DNA of 64,000 nt. Source: Paracoccus thiocyanatus (GTDB taxonomy: Bacteria; Pseudomonadota; Alphaproteobacteria; Rhodobacterales; Rhodobacteraceae). The notes under the pieces were generated by a model. That model did not search any database. It was not told the DNA's origin and was given only the letters and a program-made list of their open reading frames with translations. This document shows, piece by piece, positions 46,732 through 57,040 of the stretch. Each line of letters opens with the position of its first letter. Position 1 is the first letter of the stretch. The position numbers and the translations under genes were made by a program. The DNA lies in the NCBI RefSeq assembly GCF_900156255.1, contig NZ_FTMK01000018.1, positions 1 to 64,000 on the forward strand, written 5' to 3'.

Positions 46732-47335
46732 ATGCAAACAGCGTCTCCAGCTTGCTGAAGGCGCGGGCGCGGTGGCTGATGGCGTTCTTTTCCTCGGCCG
46801 TCATCTCGGCATAGGTCAGGTCATGGCCGTCCGGGACGAAGATCGGGTCGTAGCCATGGCCCTGCACCCCGCGCGGCGGCCAGACCAGCCGGCCGGGCGC
46901 GACGCCCTCGAAAATCTCCTCGTGCCCATCGGGCCAAAGCAGGACCAGCGTGGCGCGGAACTGCGCGCTGCGCGGCTCGGGCGCGCCGCGTTCGTCCAGT
47001 TCACGCCAGGTGCGGGTCATCGCCTGCATGAAGTCGCGGCCCTGCGGAGTCTCGGCCCAGTCGGCGGTATAGACGCCGGGCGCGCCGTCCAGCCCGTCCA
47101 CGGTGATGCCGCTGTCATCGGCCAGGACCGGCAGCCCGGTCGCCTGCATGGCGGCGCGGGCCTTGATGCGGGCATTGCCGATGAAACTGTCCTCGGTCTC
47201 GGCCGGCTCGGCCAGGCCCATCTCGCCGGCCGAAACCACCTTGATGCCATGCGGGGCCATCAAGGCGCGGATCTCGTCCAGCTTGCCGCGGTTATGGGTG
47301 GCGACCAGCAGGGTCTTTTCCGTCAGTTTGCGCAT
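46730..47335 (-). CDS. rdgB: non-canonical purine NTP pyrophosphatase RdgB
   Basis: RdgB (HAM1 family) hydrolyses dITP/XTP to monophosphates and keeps them out of DNA. The 201-residue protein has the N-terminal [10 protein letters not shown] motif, [23 protein letters not shown] and the C-terminal [10 protein letters not shown]. It overlaps rph by 13 bp, so the two are coupled. It ends where the RidA remnant begins. Confidence 0.95.
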   Translation of the reverse strand: MRKLTEKTLLVATHNRGKLDEIRALMAPHGIKVVSAGEMGLAEPAETEDSFIGNARIKARAAMQATGLPVLADDSGITVDGLDGAPGVYTADWAETPQGRDFMQAMTRTWRELDERGAPEPRSAQFRATLVLLWPDGHEEIFEGVAPGRLVWPPRGVQGHGYDPIFVPDGHDLTYAEMTAEEKNAISHRARAFSKLETLFA

Positions 47336-48045
47336 GCCATCGCCTCGGTCTGGGCGCGGACCAGTTCAGCCACCCCGGCTTCGGCCAGATCGAGCAGTTG
47401 GTCCATTTCCGGGCGCGAGAAGGTGGCGCCTTCGGCCGACATCTGCACCTCGATCAGCCGCCCGGCCCCGGTCATGATGAAATTGCCGTCGGTCCCGGCC
47501 TCGCTATCCTCGGCATAGTCCAGGTCCAGCACGGCCTGTCCGGCGTAAATGCCGCAGGACACGGCGGCCACATGGTCCAGGATCGGGTCCGAGGTGATGA
47601 TCCCCGCCTTCAAAAGCCGGTTTGCGGCCAGGCGCAGCGCCACCCAGCCGCCGGTAATGGCGGCGCAGCGGGTGCCGCCATCGGCCTGGATCACGTCGCA
47701 GTCGATGACGATCTGCCGTTCCCCCAGCGCGCGGCGGTCCACCCCGGCGCGCAGCGCGCGGCCGATCAGGCGCTGGATCTCTTGCGTGCGGCCGGACTGC
47801 TTGCCCGCCGCCGCCTCGCGCCGGTTGCGGGTGTTGGTCGCGCGCGGCAGCATCCCGTATTCGGCCGTCACCCAGCCCTGGCCCGATCCCTTCAGGAAGG
47901 GGGGCGCCTTGTCCTCGATGCTGGCCGAGCACAGCACGCGCGTATGGCCGCAGGTGATCAGGCAAGAGCCCTCGGCATGGCGCATGACGCCCGTTTCGAT
48001 TGAAATCGGACGCATATCGCTTAAATTCCGGCCAGAGGGACGCAT
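47323..48045 (-). CDS. rph: ribonuclease PH
   Basis: RNase PH removes 3'-terminal nucleotides from tRNA precursors using phosphate. The 240-residue product has the family segments [49 protein letters not shown] and the C-terminal [10 protein letters not shown]. It is divergent from hrcA. Normal length. Confidence 0.96.
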   Translation of the reverse strand: MRPSGRNLSDMRPISIETGVMRHAEGSCLITCGHTRVLCSASIEDKAPPFLKGSGQGWVTAEYGMLPRATNTRNRREAAAGKQSGRTQEIQRLIGRALRAGVDRRALGERQIVIDCDVIQADGGTRCAAITGGWVALRLAANRLLKAGIITSDPILDHVAAVSCGIYAGQAVLDLDYAEDSEAGTDGNFIMTGAGRLIEVQMSAEGATFSRPEMDQLLDLAEAGVAELVRAQTEAMACAN

Positions 48046-48124
48046 CTTTCATTCCTTTCGGGGGTTTTGGCATTCAGATACAGGTCCGAAGCCCATGCCC
48101 GCAACCCGTGAATGTCCTGACACC

Positions 48125-49183
48125 ATGCCCATGCCCGAAACAGCGCTGCTTTCCGATCTGAACGACCGCTCACGCGAAGTCTTTCGCCGCGTGGTCGAAG
48201 CCTATCTTGCCACCGGCGAGCCGGTCGGCTCTCGCACCCTGACGCGCGAGATGACGGAAAAGGTCAGCGCCGCGACGATTCGCAACGTGATGCAGGACCT
48301 GGAATTGCTGGGGCTTCTGGATCACCCGCATATCTCGGCCGGGCGCATGCCCACGCAGCTTGGCCTGCGCCTGTTCGTGGACGGGCTGATGGAGGCCGGG
48401 CCGGTTTCGGCCAGCGACCGCGAGATGATCGACGAGACGCTGGACGGCAACCGCGAAACCGGCGTCATGCTGGACCGGGTCAGCACGGCGCTGTCGGCGC
48501 TGACCCAGGGGGCATCGCTGGTGCTTATGCCCAAGCAGGAAGCGCCGGTGCGGCATATCGAATTCGTCAGCCTGGCCCCGGACCGGGCCTTGGTGGTGCT
48601 GGTCTTTGCCGACGGCCGGGTCGAGAACCGGGTCTTTGCCCCCCCGCCCGGCCACACCGCCAGTTCCATGCGCGAGGCGGCGAATTTCCTGAACGCCGTG
48701 GCAGAAGGCCGCACCCTGGCGGAACTGCGCCGCAGCATCGCGCGCGAGATCGAGGCCAGCCGGCAAAAGCTGGACGGCATTGCGGCGCAGCTCGTATCCT
48801 CGGGCCTGGCGCTGTGGGAGGGGGAAAGCACCGATCCCCGGCTGATCGTGCGCGGCCGCGCCAATCTGCTGGCGCATGAGCTGGCCGACCTGGACCGGAT
48901 CCGCAGCCTGTTCGACGACCTGGAACGCAAGCGCGACATCGCCGAATTCCTGGAACTGGCCGAACAGGGCGAGGGGGTGCGCATTTTCATCGGCTCGGAA
49001 AACAAGCTTTTTTCACTTTCCGGTTCCTCTCTGGTGGTTTCACCCTATATGAATGCCGACCGAAAGATTGTGGGCGCGGTCGGCGTCATCGGTCCGACGC
49101 GGCTGAACTATGGCCGCATCGTGCCGATCGTCGACTATACTGCGCAGCTTGTCGGCCGGGTGCTGTCCGGTCGGAAAGGATGA
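48125..49183 (+). CDS. hrcA: heat-inducible transcription repressor HrcA
   Basis: HrcA is the repressor that binds CIRCE operators of groESL and related genes. The 352-residue protein has an N-terminal winged helix (about 8-80, containing ATGEPVGSRTLTREM and ISAGRMPTQLGLRLFVDGLM) and the three-part HrcA core. I see no CIRCE element upstream of hrcA or grpE in this window, so its target here is elsewhere. It is followed 7 bp later by grpE. Start at 48125 is chosen; ATGs at 48095 and 48131 are alternatives. Confidence 0.93.
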   Translation: MPMPETALLSDLNDRSREVFRRVVEAYLATGEPVGSRTLTREMTEKVSAATIRNVMQDLELLGLLDHPHISAGRMPTQLGLRLFVDGLMEAGPVSASDREMIDETLDGNRETGVMLDRVSTALSALTQGASLVLMPKQEAPVRHIEFVSLAPDRALVVLVFADGRVENRVFAPPPGHTASSMREAANFLNAVAEGRTLAELRRSIAREIEASRQKLDGIAAQLVSSGLALWEGESTDPRLIVRGRANLLAHELADLDRIRSLFDDLERKRDIAEFLELAEQGEGVRIFIGSENKLFSLSGSSLVVSPYMNADRKIVGAVGVIGPTRLNYGRIVPIVDYTAQLVGRVLSGRKG

Positions 49184-49190
49184 TGAGGAC

Positions 49191-49733
49191 ATGACGAACG
49201 AAAACCCGAACGGCAGCCCGCTGGATGAGGAGATCATCGACCCTCTGACCGATGACGCGCCTTCGCCCGATGTCGAGGCCCTGGTCGCCGAGCGGGACGA
49301 ATACCGCGACCGCTTCATGCGGGCCTTGGCCGATGCCGAGAACGCCCGCAAGCGCGCCGAAAAGGACCGCCGGGATGCCGAGCAATATGGCGGCTCGCGG
49401 CTGGCGCGCGACCTGCTGCCGGTGCATGACGCATTGACCCGCGCGCTGGATGTGGCCGGCGAGGAACAGCGCGCCGCGGCCGCGGCCCTGATCGAAGGCG
49501 TCGAACTGACCCTGCGCGAGTTGAACAACGTTTTCGCCAAGCACGGAATCAAGGTCATCACCCCTGCCCTGGGCGAAAAGTTCGACCCGCAGCAGCACGA
49601 GGCGATGTTCGAAGCGCCCGTCCCCGGCACCGTGGCCGGCAATATCATCCAGGTCATGGACAACGGGTTCATGCTGCATGACCGCCTGTTGCGGCCGGCA
49701 AAGGTGGGCGTCAGTTCGACCCCGGCAAGCTGA
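49191..49733 (+). CDS. grpE: nucleotide exchange factor GrpE
   Basis: GrpE releases ADP from DnaK. The 180-residue protein has an acidic N terminus, a long coiled-coil helix (about 25-75, AERDEYRDRFMRALADAENARKRAEKDRRDAEQY) and the C-terminal beta domain with the signature HDRLLRPAKVGV. Start ATG at 49191 follows GATGAGGAC. It is in an operon with hrcA. Confidence 0.95.
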   Translation: MTNENPNGSPLDEEIIDPLTDDAPSPDVEALVAERDEYRDRFMRALADAENARKRAEKDRRDAEQYGGSRLARDLLPVHDALTRALDVAGEEQRAAAAALIEGVELTLRELNNVFAKHGIKVITPALGEKFDPQQHEAMFEAPVPGTVAGNIIQVMDNGFMLHDRLLRPAKVGVSSTPAS

Positions 49734-49754
49734 ACCCGAAAGAAAAGCGGCGAA

Positions 49755-49776
49755 GACCCCGGAAGGTTCCGGGGTC
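49755..49776 (+). terminator. hairpin after grpE
   Basis: GACCCCGG (49755-49762) pairs with CCGGGGTC (49769-49776) around a 6-nt loop. The following CGCATTTAG is only weakly T-rich. It lies between convergent grpE and parB and may serve both. Confidence 0.55.
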
Positions 49777-49818
49777 CGCATTTAGTGCATATCTTTAGCT
49801 TTTATACCAGATATCGCG

Positions 49819-50697
49819 TCAGTTTCCCGCCAATAACTGGCAAAGCCGATCCAATTGGTCCAGATCGCGATAGGTGATGACCATCTGGCCGCCGTCCATG
49901 CCGGCATGGTTGATCGCCACCTTCATCTTCAGATGCGCTGACAGGTCGCCTTCAAGCGCGCGGGTGTCCGCGTCCTTTTCCTGCCGGGCGCTTTTGGGTT
50001 TCTGCGGCTTGGGCCCCTCGGCCTGGCGGCGCACCAGATCTTCCGTTTCGCGCACGGACAGGGATTTTTCCATCACCTTGCGGGCAAGATCGACAGCATT
50101 CGGAGCGGTGATCAGCGCACGGGCATGGCCGGCGGTCAGCTTCCCCTCTTTCAGCCAGGCTTGCACCTGGTCCGGCAGGTTCAAAAGACGCAGCAGGTTG
50201 GCGATATGGCTGCGGCTTTTGTTCAAAGCCTCGGCCAGCTTTTCCTGCGTATGGCCGAACCGCTCCATCAATTGGCGATAAGAGGCCGCTTCTTCCACTG
50301 CGTTCAGATCGGCACGCTGGATATTCTCGACAATCGCGACTTCCAGAACTTCGGTATCATCCAGTTCGCGGATGATGACCGGAACTTCGTGCAACTGCGC
50401 TATCTGCGCCGCCCGCCAGCGCCGTTCTCCGGCGACGATCTGGTAAAGGCCGCGATCTGACGGGTGCGGCCGCACGATCAGCGGCTGCAACAACCCCCGC
50501 GACCGCAAGGAATCGGCAAGCTCTTGCAACGCTTCGGGGGCGAAGCTGCGCCGCGGCTGGTCGGGGTTCGGCGTCAACTGCTCGACGGGAAGGATCTGTC
50601 GCGGAGCCGGCCGCTCTGACGGAATCAGGTCGACATCCGCCATAAGCGCCGAAAGGCCCCTGCCCAGGCCGCGCTTTTCCAGCTTGTTCTCTGCCAT
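49819..50697 (-). CDS. parB: chromosome partitioning protein ParB
   Basis: ParB is the CTPase that binds parS near the origin and spreads to form the segregation complex. The 292-residue protein has the N-terminal basic box (RGLGRGLSALM), the conserved GERRWRA and ENIQRADLN motifs, the helix-turn-helix (about 135-160, LAEALNKSRSHIANLLRLL) and the C-terminal dimerisation domain. It pairs with parA upstream. Two parS-type sites lie 1.3-3.2 kb from its start codon. Confidence 0.96.
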   Translation of the reverse strand: MAENKLEKRGLGRGLSALMADVDLIPSERPAPRQILPVEQLTPNPDQPRRSFAPEALQELADSLRSRGLLQPLIVRPHPSDRGLYQIVAGERRWRAAQIAQLHEVPVIIRELDDTEVLEVAIVENIQRADLNAVEEAASYRQLMERFGHTQEKLAEALNKSRSHIANLLRLLNLPDQVQAWLKEGKLTAGHARALITAPNAVDLARKVMEKSLSVRETEDLVRRQAEGPKPQKPKSARQEKDADTRALEGDLSAHLKMKVAINHAGMDGGQMVITYRDLDQLDRLCQLLAGN

Positions 50698-50706
50698 GAT
50701 GCCTCC

Positions 50707-51483
50707 TCAGGCGGTCGCGAGTTGACGGGACAGGAACTCCTTTGCCAATTCGCGATAGGCTTGGCTTCCCTTGGAGTTTGGATCGTATTGCAAAACCGGC
50801 ATCGCATGCGACGGCGCTTCGGAAAGGCGGACATTGCGCGGAATCACGGTCTGATAAACCAGACCCGAAAGCGTGCTGCGCGCGTCCGCCTCGACCTGCT
50901 GGGAAAGATTGTTCCGGTTGTCCGACATGGTCAGCAGCACCCCTTCGATCCGCAGATCCGGGTTGGCGGTCTGGCGCACCTCGCGAACGGTCATCAGAAG
51001 CTGTGAAAGCCCCTCCAACGCATAGAATTCGGCTTGCAGCGGCACCAGGACGCTATCCGCCGCCACCATGGCGTTGACCGTCAGCAAGCCAAGCGCAGGG
51101 GGGCAGTCGATCAAGATATAGTCGAATTCGCCCGGATTGGTCAGTTTCCGCCGCAATAGCTGGGTCCGCCCGGCGCGGCTGGATAGCTCGACATCGGCAG
51201 AGGCAAGGTCGCTATTTGCAGGAACAATGCAAAGATTGGCGATAGCCGTGTCGCGAAGCATGTCTTGCACCATCGGCTCGCCGGTCAGCAGATCATAAGA
51301 GGTAAGCTCGCGGTCCTCTAGCGGCACCCCCAGCCCGGTAGAAGCATTCCCCTGTGGGTCTAGGTCAATGATGACAACGCGCTGCCCCTGCTCTGCCAAG
51401 GCGGCCCCCAGATTGATCGCTGTCGTGGTTTTCCCGACTCCGCCTTTCTGATTGGCGACGGCAACGATGCGGGTGTCAGGCAT
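50707..51483 (-). CDS. parA: chromosome partitioning ATPase ParA
   Basis: A 258-residue deviant-Walker ATPase with ANQKGGVGKTTTAINLG (P-loop, 10-26), the Asp of IDLDPQGNAST and IDCPPALG. ParA moves the ParB-parS complex. It overlaps the rsmG stop by 8 bp and precedes parB by 9 bp. It belongs to the conserved mnmG-rsmG-parA-parB origin block. Confidence 0.96.
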   Translation of the reverse strand: MPDTRIVAVANQKGGVGKTTTAINLGAALAEQGQRVVIIDLDPQGNASTGLGVPLEDRELTSYDLLTGEPMVQDMLRDTAIANLCIVPANSDLASADVELSSRAGRTQLLRRKLTNPGEFDYILIDCPPALGLLTVNAMVAADSVLVPLQAEFYALEGLSQLLMTVREVRQTANPDLRIEGVLLTMSDNRNNLSQQVEADARSTLSGLVYQTVIPRNVRLSEAPSHAMPVLQYDPNSKGSQAYRELAKEFLSRQLATA

Positions 51484-52054
51484 GGCGTATTCCCGTGATT
51501 TCCAGAATGGCCGCGTCAGGATCTGTCGCGCTTTGGTGGGGCTTGAGGTCGAATGTCCAGTTATTCCTTGCCTGTGCGACTTCCGCCCTCCAGTTGCGGC
51601 CCTTCATCAGCCACGCCGTGCCGGTAGGATGCAGATGTCGATTCACATATGCCATGAGTTGCGGCAGAGGGGCAAGCGCCCTGGCGCTGATATTGGCGGC
51701 ATCCAGCCCGTCCAAAACCTCGATACGCTGACAGATGACCTTGGCGCCCAAAGACAGTTCGCGCACGACGCTTCGCAGGAATGCGGCCTTTCGCTGATCG
51801 CTTTCAATCAGCGTCAGCGAAAAATCCGGGCGCATGATCGCCATAACAATGCCCGGAAGGCCGCCGCCGCTGCCCAGATCGAGCCAGTCTCCGGGGGTGC
51901 TTTCTGCGATTTCAGCTAGATGCAAGCTATCCGCAATATGCCGGGTTTCAAGCTGGTCCAGCGTGGATGGCGCGACCAGATTGATGGCCGGGTTCCATTT
52001 CCGCAGCATGGAGGCGTAACCGCGAAGCCTCTCTGTTTCACGTGAAACACTCAT
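51476..52054 (-). CDS. rsmG: 16S rRNA (guanine-N7)-methyltransferase RsmG
   Basis: RsmG methylates G527 of 16S rRNA; loss gives low-level streptomycin resistance. The 192-residue SAM methyltransferase has the motif [15 protein letters not shown] and the neighbouring [11 protein letters not shown] perfect parS site lies inside its first codons (52034-52049), coding V-S-R-E-T. It overlaps mnmG by 4 bp and parA by 8 bp. Confidence 0.95.
   Translation of the reverse strand: MSVSRETERLRGYASMLRKWNPAINLVAPSTLDQLETRHIADSLHLAEIAESTPGDWLDLGSGGGLPGIVMAIMRPDFSLTLIESDQRKAAFLRSVVRELSLGAKVICQRIEVLDGLDAANISARALAPLPQLMAYVNRHLHPTGTAWLMKGRNWRAEVAQARNNWTFDLKPHQSATDPDAAILEITGIRHA
52034..52049. other. parS centromere site
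   Basis: TGTTTCACGTGAAACA, a perfect 16-bp match to the ParB-binding parS consensus. It lies in the start region of rsmG, about 1.3 kb from parB. Confidence 0.92.
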
Positions 52055-53910
52055 CCGGCGCGACGCTTATTTGCTCGAAGAACTGCCAGCAGAAGAGTCA
52101 ACGCCGCGGGGGTCATGCCTTCGATATTCGCCGCCGCAGCCAAGTTCGCAGGGCGGTGTTGGTTAAGCTTGAATTTTAGCTCGTTGGAAAGCCCCGGCAG
52201 GGCGTCATAGTCAAACCCGGCGGGGATCACGACCGCTTCTTCCTTACGCAGCATATTGGCGTCGCGTTCCTGGCGATCCGCGTATTGATGGTAAAGAGCA
52301 TCCGCGGCCAATTGCCGAATGGTCGCCGGCTCATGCGCGGCCAGATCGGCATCCAGGGCAAGTATCTGATCTGGTTCAATATCCTTCTGCGCAAGCAGGG
52401 TAAACAGGCTGCGGCGCGCGCCGTCCTGCCGCACAACGATGCCTGACCGCGAAAGTTCAGCCGGCGTGAAGGAAACCGTTTCTGCGCGCTCACGAGCAGC
52501 GACATAGCGCTGCATCTTGTCCAGAAACGCAGCCTGCCGCCCCTGACCGACGCAGCCGATGTCGATCCCCAATGGGGTCAGACGTTGATCGGCGTTGTCG
52601 GCGCGCAGGGACAGCCGGAACTCGGCCCGCGAGGTAAACATGCGATAAGGTTCGCTCACGCCGCGGGTAATAAGGTCATCGATCATCACGCCGATATAGC
52701 TTTGAGAGCGACTGAAATGCAGCGGTTCACGGCCCTGGGCCTTGAGCGCAGCGTTCAGCCCGGCAACCAGCCCTTGTGCGCCAGCCTCTTCATAGCCGGT
52801 GGTGCCGTTGATCTGCCCGGCCAGAAACAGGCCGGAAAGCGCCTTTGTTTCCAACGACGGTGTCAACGCGCGCGGGTCGACATAGTCATATTCAACCGCA
52901 TATCCCGGCTGGGCGATCTGCGCCTGTTCCAAACCGCGAATGGATCGGACATAGGCAAGCTGGACCTCTTCCGGCAAGGAGGTGGATATGCCGTTGGGGT
53001 AAACCAGGTCGCTGTCCAGCCCCTCGGGTTCCAGGAATATCTGGTGCGACTCTTTTCCCGCAAAGCGGACGATCTTGTCTTCGATCGAGGGGCAATAGCG
53101 CGGCCCCACCCCATCGATCCGCCCGCCATACATGGCTGACAAGGCCAGGTTGTCCCGGATGATGCGGTGCGTTTCACCATTCGTATGCGTAATGGCGCAG
53201 TTGATCTGGGGAACAGCAGGAACTGTGTTGAGATACGAGAACATCACCGGGCTGTCGTCGCCCTGTTGCTGCTCCAGGCTTTCCCAATTGATGCTTTCTC
53301 GCAACAGCCGCGGCGGTGTCCCGGTCTTTAATCGTCCCAAGGGCAGGTTGAGCGGGTGCAAAGACGCCGCCAGCCCTGTGGAGGCTTGGCCGCCCCACCG
53401 TCCGGCCGGACGGCTGACTTGGCCTATATGGATGATTCCATTCAGAAATGTTCCGGTGGTCAAGATGACCTGCCGCGCACCCAATTCCCGCCCGTCTGCC
53501 AGTTTCAAGCCAATGACCTGCCCCTGCTCGTGCAACAGCTCATCAGCCTCGCCGAAGATCAAGGAAAGGCCATCTTGCGCCGCTACGGCACGTGCTGCCG
53601 CGGCTCGATACAGCTTCCGGTCCGCCTGGGCGCGCGGACCTTGCACGGCCGGCCCCTTCCTGCGGTTCAACAGCCGAAACTGTATGCCAGCGGCATCCCC
53701 CAATCGCCCCATCAGCCCATCAAGTGCGTCGATTTCCCGCACAAGATGACCCTTGCCCAGCCCTCCGATCGCAGGATTGCAGGACATGGTTCCGATATCG
53801 TCCTGCTTCAGCGTGACCAGGCAGGTCCGGACGCCCATACGCGTAGCGGCTGCGGCGGCTTCCACGCCGGCATGGCCTCCGCCAATGACGATCACATCGA
53901 ATTGTTCCAC
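52051..53910 (-). CDS. mnmG: tRNA uridine 5-carboxymethylaminomethyl modification enzyme MnmG (GidA)
   Basis: MnmG with MnmE installs the cmnm5 group at the wobble uridine of certain tRNAs, using FAD. The 619-residue protein has the FAD-binding [11 protein letters not shown] motif, [11 protein letters not shown], and the segment [18 protein letters not shown]. The start is GTG at 53908-53910, which lies within the second parS-type site. It overlaps rsmG by 4 bp. Confidence 0.96.
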   Translation of the reverse strand: MEQFDVIVIGGGHAGVEAAAAATRMGVRTCLVTLKQDDIGTMSCNPAIGGLGKGHLVREIDALDGLMGRLGDAAGIQFRLLNRRKGPAVQGPRAQADRKLYRAAAARAVAAQDGLSLIFGEADELLHEQGQVIGLKLADGRELGARQVILTTGTFLNGIIHIGQVSRPAGRWGGQASTGLAASLHPLNLPLGRLKTGTPPRLLRESINWESLEQQQGDDSPVMFSYLNTVPAVPQINCAITHTNGETHRIIRDNLALSAMYGGRIDGVGPRYCPSIEDKIVRFAGKESHQIFLEPEGLDSDLVYPNGISTSLPEEVQLAYVRSIRGLEQAQIAQPGYAVEYDYVDPRALTPSLETKALSGLFLAGQINGTTGYEEAGAQGLVAGLNAALKAQGREPLHFSRSQSYIGVMIDDLITRGVSEPYRMFTSRAEFRLSLRADNADQRLTPLGIDIGCVGQGRQAAFLDKMQRYVAARERAETVSFTPAELSRSGIVVRQDGARRSLFTLLAQKDIEPDQILALDADLAAHEPATIRQLAADALYHQYADRQERDANMLRKEEAVVIPAGFDYDALPGLSNELKFKLNQHRPANLAAAANIEGMTPAALTLLLAVLRANKRRAG

Positions 53911-53918
53911 GTGAAACC
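53903..53918. other. second parS-type site
   Basis: TGTTCCACGTGAAACC, one mismatch from TGTTNCACGTGAAACA. It overlaps the GTG start codon of mnmG and is about 3.2 kb from parB. Confidence 0.7.
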
Positions 53919-55181
53919 CTACTTCCCGATACAGAATGAGCGGAAGATTTCATCCAGATAATCTTCTGCCCCGACCCGCCCCACCAACACCGACAAGGCC
54001 AGATTTACTTGCCGCAGCGCTTCTGCAAGCAGTTCGGGCGCGGTCTCTTGGGTGATTTCCAGCGCCGAGCAAGCCCGCTGCAAGGCTTCCGCCTGGCGCT
54101 TATGCCCAACCAGCCCCAAACCCGCTGCCCTGTGGCGCAGCGCATCATAGACCATATCCAGAAGTTCCGCGACCCCTTCGCCGGTGGCGCCCGAAACCGC
54201 CAGGCCCTGGCCCGGAACCAGATCCGCCTTGGAGCGCAAGACGATATCGCCCTTTTTGATCTGGTCGACAGGGCGCCCCTCCTCCGACAGATGAATGCGC
54301 AGGTCTGCATCCGCCGCCCGGCGCAAGGCCTTGGCCACCCCCATCCGTTCCACCGGATCGTCGCTTTCACGCAATCCCGCCGTGTCTATGAAGGTCACCG
54401 GCAACCCGCGCAGCTCGGTATGCAGTTCCAGAATGTCCCGCGTCGTCCCCGCCATCTCGGATACCAGCGCGATTTCGCGTTGCCCGATCCGGTTCAGCAA
54501 GGTGGATTTCCCGGCATTGGGCGGCCCGATGATCGCCACCTCATAGCCCTGGCGCAGCCGTTCGGTCGCCGGATAGCGCGCCAGCATCTCGGAAATGTCG
54601 GCGCGAACCGCCTCGATCAAGGCAAAGGCTTCGGCCGGGACATCCTCGGGCACCTCTTCATCGGCAAAATCGATGCTGGCTTCGATCAAGGCGCCGGCCC
54701 GGACCAGCTTGGCCCGCAATTGCTCGACCTTTTGCCCCAAAAGCCCTTCCGTGGCCTGCATGGCAAGCTTGCGCTGCGCCTCGGTTTCCGCGGACAGCAG
54801 ATCCGCCAACCCCTCGGCCTCTGCCAGATCCATGCGGCCGTTGAGAAAAGCCCGACGGGTGAACTCTCCCGCTTCCGCGCGCCGCAACCCGCGCGCAATC
54901 AGGGCCTGCGACACTCTGTTGGCAATGACCGGCGCGCCATGCAGATGCAGTTCCGCGACTTCCTCGCCGGTAAAGCTCCGCCCGCTTTCGAACCAGATCA
55001 CCAAGGCTCGATCGATCAGGTCGTCGCCGTCGCGCAAGGCGCGAAGCGTGGCGATACGCGGCGTCGCAACCGGCCCCGCCAGCGTTTCCATCGCGGCGCG
55101 CGCCTTCGGCCCGCTTAGACGGACAACACAAACCCCCCCTCGGCCGGGCGGCGTGGCCTCGGCAAAGATCGTATCCACCAC
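53919..55181 (-). CDS. mnmE: tRNA modification GTPase MnmE (TrmE)
   Basis: MnmE is the GTPase partner of MnmG. The 420-residue protein has an N-terminal tetrahydrofolate-binding domain, the G1 motif [12 protein letters not shown] (about 222-233), G3 DTAGLRES and the C-terminal signature ending CIGK with its required Cys. The start is GTG (55179-55181 or the next codon). It lies 8 bp upstream of mnmG and 13 bp downstream of rho. Confidence 0.95.
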   Translation of the reverse strand: MVDTIFAEATPPGRGGVCVVRLSGPKARAAMETLAGPVATPRIATLRALRDGDDLIDRALVIWFESGRSFTGEEVAELHLHGAPVIANRVSQALIARGLRRAEAGEFTRRAFLNGRMDLAEAEGLADLLSAETEAQRKLAMQATEGLLGQKVEQLRAKLVRAGALIEASIDFADEEVPEDVPAEAFALIEAVRADISEMLARYPATERLRQGYEVAIIGPPNAGKSTLLNRIGQREIALVSEMAGTTRDILELHTELRGLPVTFIDTAGLRESDDPVERMGVAKALRRAADADLRIHLSEEGRPVDQIKKGDIVLRSKADLVPGQGLAVSGATGEGVAELLDMVYDALRHRAAGLGLVGHKRQAEALQRACSALEITQETAPELLAEALRQVNLALSVLVGRVGAEDYLDEIFRSFCIGK

Positions 55182-55194
55182 GTCCTCCGCACCA

Positions 55195-56466
55195 TCAGGC
55201 GTTCATCGAGTCGAAGAATTCGCTGTTGGTCTTGGTCTGTTTCAATTTGGAGATCAGGAACTCGACCGCATCGGTGGTCCCCATAGGGTTCAGGATGCGC
55301 CGCAGCAGATAGGTCTTTTGCAAGTCCTTGGAATCGACCAGCAATTCTTCCTTGCGGGTGCCGGATTTCAGGATGTCCATGGCCGGGAAAACGCGCTTGT
55401 CGGCGACCTTGCGGTCCAGCACGATCTCGCTATTGCCGGTGCCCTTGAACTCTTCGAAGATCACCTCGTCCATGCGCGAGCCGGTGTCGATCAGCGCCGT
55501 GGCGATGATGGTCAGCGATCCGCCCTCTTCGATATTGCGCGCCGCGCCGAAGAACCGCTTGGGACGCTGCAAGGCATTCGCGTCAACGCCACCGGTCAGC
55601 ACCTTGCCCGAGCTGGGCACCACGGTATTGAACGCCCTACCAAGTCTTGTGATCGAATCCAGCAAGATCACAACATCTCGCTTATGTTCGACCAAGCGCT
55701 TGGCCTTTTCAATCACCATTTCCGACACGGCAACGTGACGGCTGGCCGGTTCGTCGAAGGTCGAGGAAATGACCTCGCCCTTCACGGACCGCTGCATGTC
55801 CGTCACTTCTTCGGGCCGCTCGTCGATCAGCAGCACGATCAGATAGCATTCGGGATGGTTCTTCTCGATCGAATGGGCGATGTTTTGCAGCAGCACCGTC
55901 TTGCCGGTGCGCGGCGGCGCCACGATCAGCGACCGCTGGCCCTTGCCGATCGGCGCGACCAGGTCGATGATCCGGGCCGAACGGTCCCTGATGGTCGGGT
56001 CCTCGATCTCCATCTTCAGCCGCTCATTGGGGTAAAGCGGCGTCAGGTTGTCGAAGGCGACCTTGTGACGGGCCTTTTCCGGGCTTTCGAAATTGATCTT
56101 TTCGACCTTGGTCAGGGCGAAATAGCGCTCATTCTCGCCCGGTGCGCGGATCACGCCCTCGACCGTGTCGCCGGTGCGCAGGCTGTGCTGGCGGATCATG
56201 TCGGGGCTGACATAGATGTCGTCGGGACCGGGCAGATAGTTCGCCTCGGGCGAACGCAGGAAGCCGAAACCGTCCTGGACCACCTCCAGCACGCCGTCGC
56301 CGCCGATGTCCCAGCCTTCCTCGGCATGTTCCTTCAGGATCGAGAACATCATCTCGCCCTTGCGCATGGTCGATGCGTTCTCGATCTCCCATTCCTCGGC
56401 CATGGCCAGCAGGTCGGCCGGGCTTTTGGCCTTGAGATCGGACAGGTTGAGGCGTTCTTCGGTCAT
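55195..56466 (-). CDS. rho: transcription termination factor Rho
   Basis: Rho is the hexameric RNA helicase that ends transcription. The 423-residue protein has the N-terminal RNA-binding domain (about 1-120), the P-loop [26 protein letters not shown] and the C-terminal RNA-contacting region ending in FFDSMNA. The start at 56466 is the ATG before [14 protein letters not shown]; an upstream codon adds 11 residues. Confidence 0.97.
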   Translation of the reverse strand: MTEERLNLSDLKAKSPADLLAMAEEWEIENASTMRKGEMMFSILKEHAEEGWDIGGDGVLEVVQDGFGFLRSPEANYLPGPDDIYVSPDMIRQHSLRTGDTVEGVIRAPGENERYFALTKVEKINFESPEKARHKVAFDNLTPLYPNERLKMEIEDPTIRDRSARIIDLVAPIGKGQRSLIVAPPRTGKTVLLQNIAHSIEKNHPECYLIVLLIDERPEEVTDMQRSVKGEVISSTFDEPASRHVAVSEMVIEKAKRLVEHKRDVVILLDSITRLGRAFNTVVPSSGKVLTGGVDANALQRPKRFFGAARNIEEGGSLTIIATALIDTGSRMDEVIFEEFKGTGNSEIVLDRKVADKRVFPAMDILKSGTRKEELLVDSKDLQKTYLLRRILNPMGTTDAVEFLISKLKQTKTNSEFFDSMNA

Positions 56467-56593
56467 GTCTAGCCTATGGCCGCGCATCGCCCGACGCATG
56501 ATCGGTCCGCGCAGGAAACTGTGTCAGGAAAAGCCCCGCCGGACGGCGGTTGCCGCGTCACATAGGCACAATCCCGTCCCGAGTCAATTCTTC

Positions 56594-57040
56594 CTAGAAT
56601 TTCACGATCACCGAAAGCACGATCACGACCATGAACAGCGTCGGCAGTTCGTTCATCATCCGATAGCTTCGTCCGCTCAGCCCCTGCCCGGCCAGCAATG
56701 ACCGCCGCTGCCCCGCCAGCCACATGTGAAACCAGGTCATCGCCAGCACGCCGGCGGCCTTGGTCCAGGGCCAGATCATCGTCCAGTCCACGATCCCCGG
56801 CGTCAGCACCAGCATCAGGCCGGCAATCCAGGTCACGATCATCGACGGGTTCATGATCAGCCGCAGCAGCTTGTCTTCCATGATCTTAAAGGATTGCGCC
56901 GGTTCCTGTCCCGACCGCCCGCGCTCGGCGTGATAGACGAACAGCCGGGGCAGATAGAAGATCCCAGCCATCCAGGTGATCACTGCCATCACATGCAGGG
57001 CCTTGGTCCAGGGATAGGCAAGAGCCAGGAAATCGAACAT
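56594..57040 (-). CDS. hemJ: protoporphyrinogen IX oxidase HemJ
   Basis: HemJ is the four-helix membrane protoporphyrinogen oxidase of most alphaproteobacteria. The 148-residue protein has the conserved His16 in KALHVMAVITWMAG, a second His in WFHMWLAGQRR and four hydrophobic segments. It lies next to the origin-like region, in the conserved hemJ-rho order, and is transcribed away from it. Confidence 0.92.
   Translation of the reverse strand: MFDFLALAYPWTKALHVMAVITWMAGIFYLPRLFVYHAERGRSGQEPAQSFKIMEDKLLRLIMNPSMIVTWIAGLMLVLTPGIVDWTMIWPWTKAAGVLAMTWFHMWLAGQRRSLLAGQGLSGRSYRMMNELPTLFMVVIVLSVIVKF

Noticed and set aside
48046..49190. CIRCE operator for HrcA upstream of hrcA or grpE
   Set aside because: No TTAGCACTC-N9-GAGTGCTAA-like inverted repeat is visible in the rph-hrcA or hrcA-grpE gaps.
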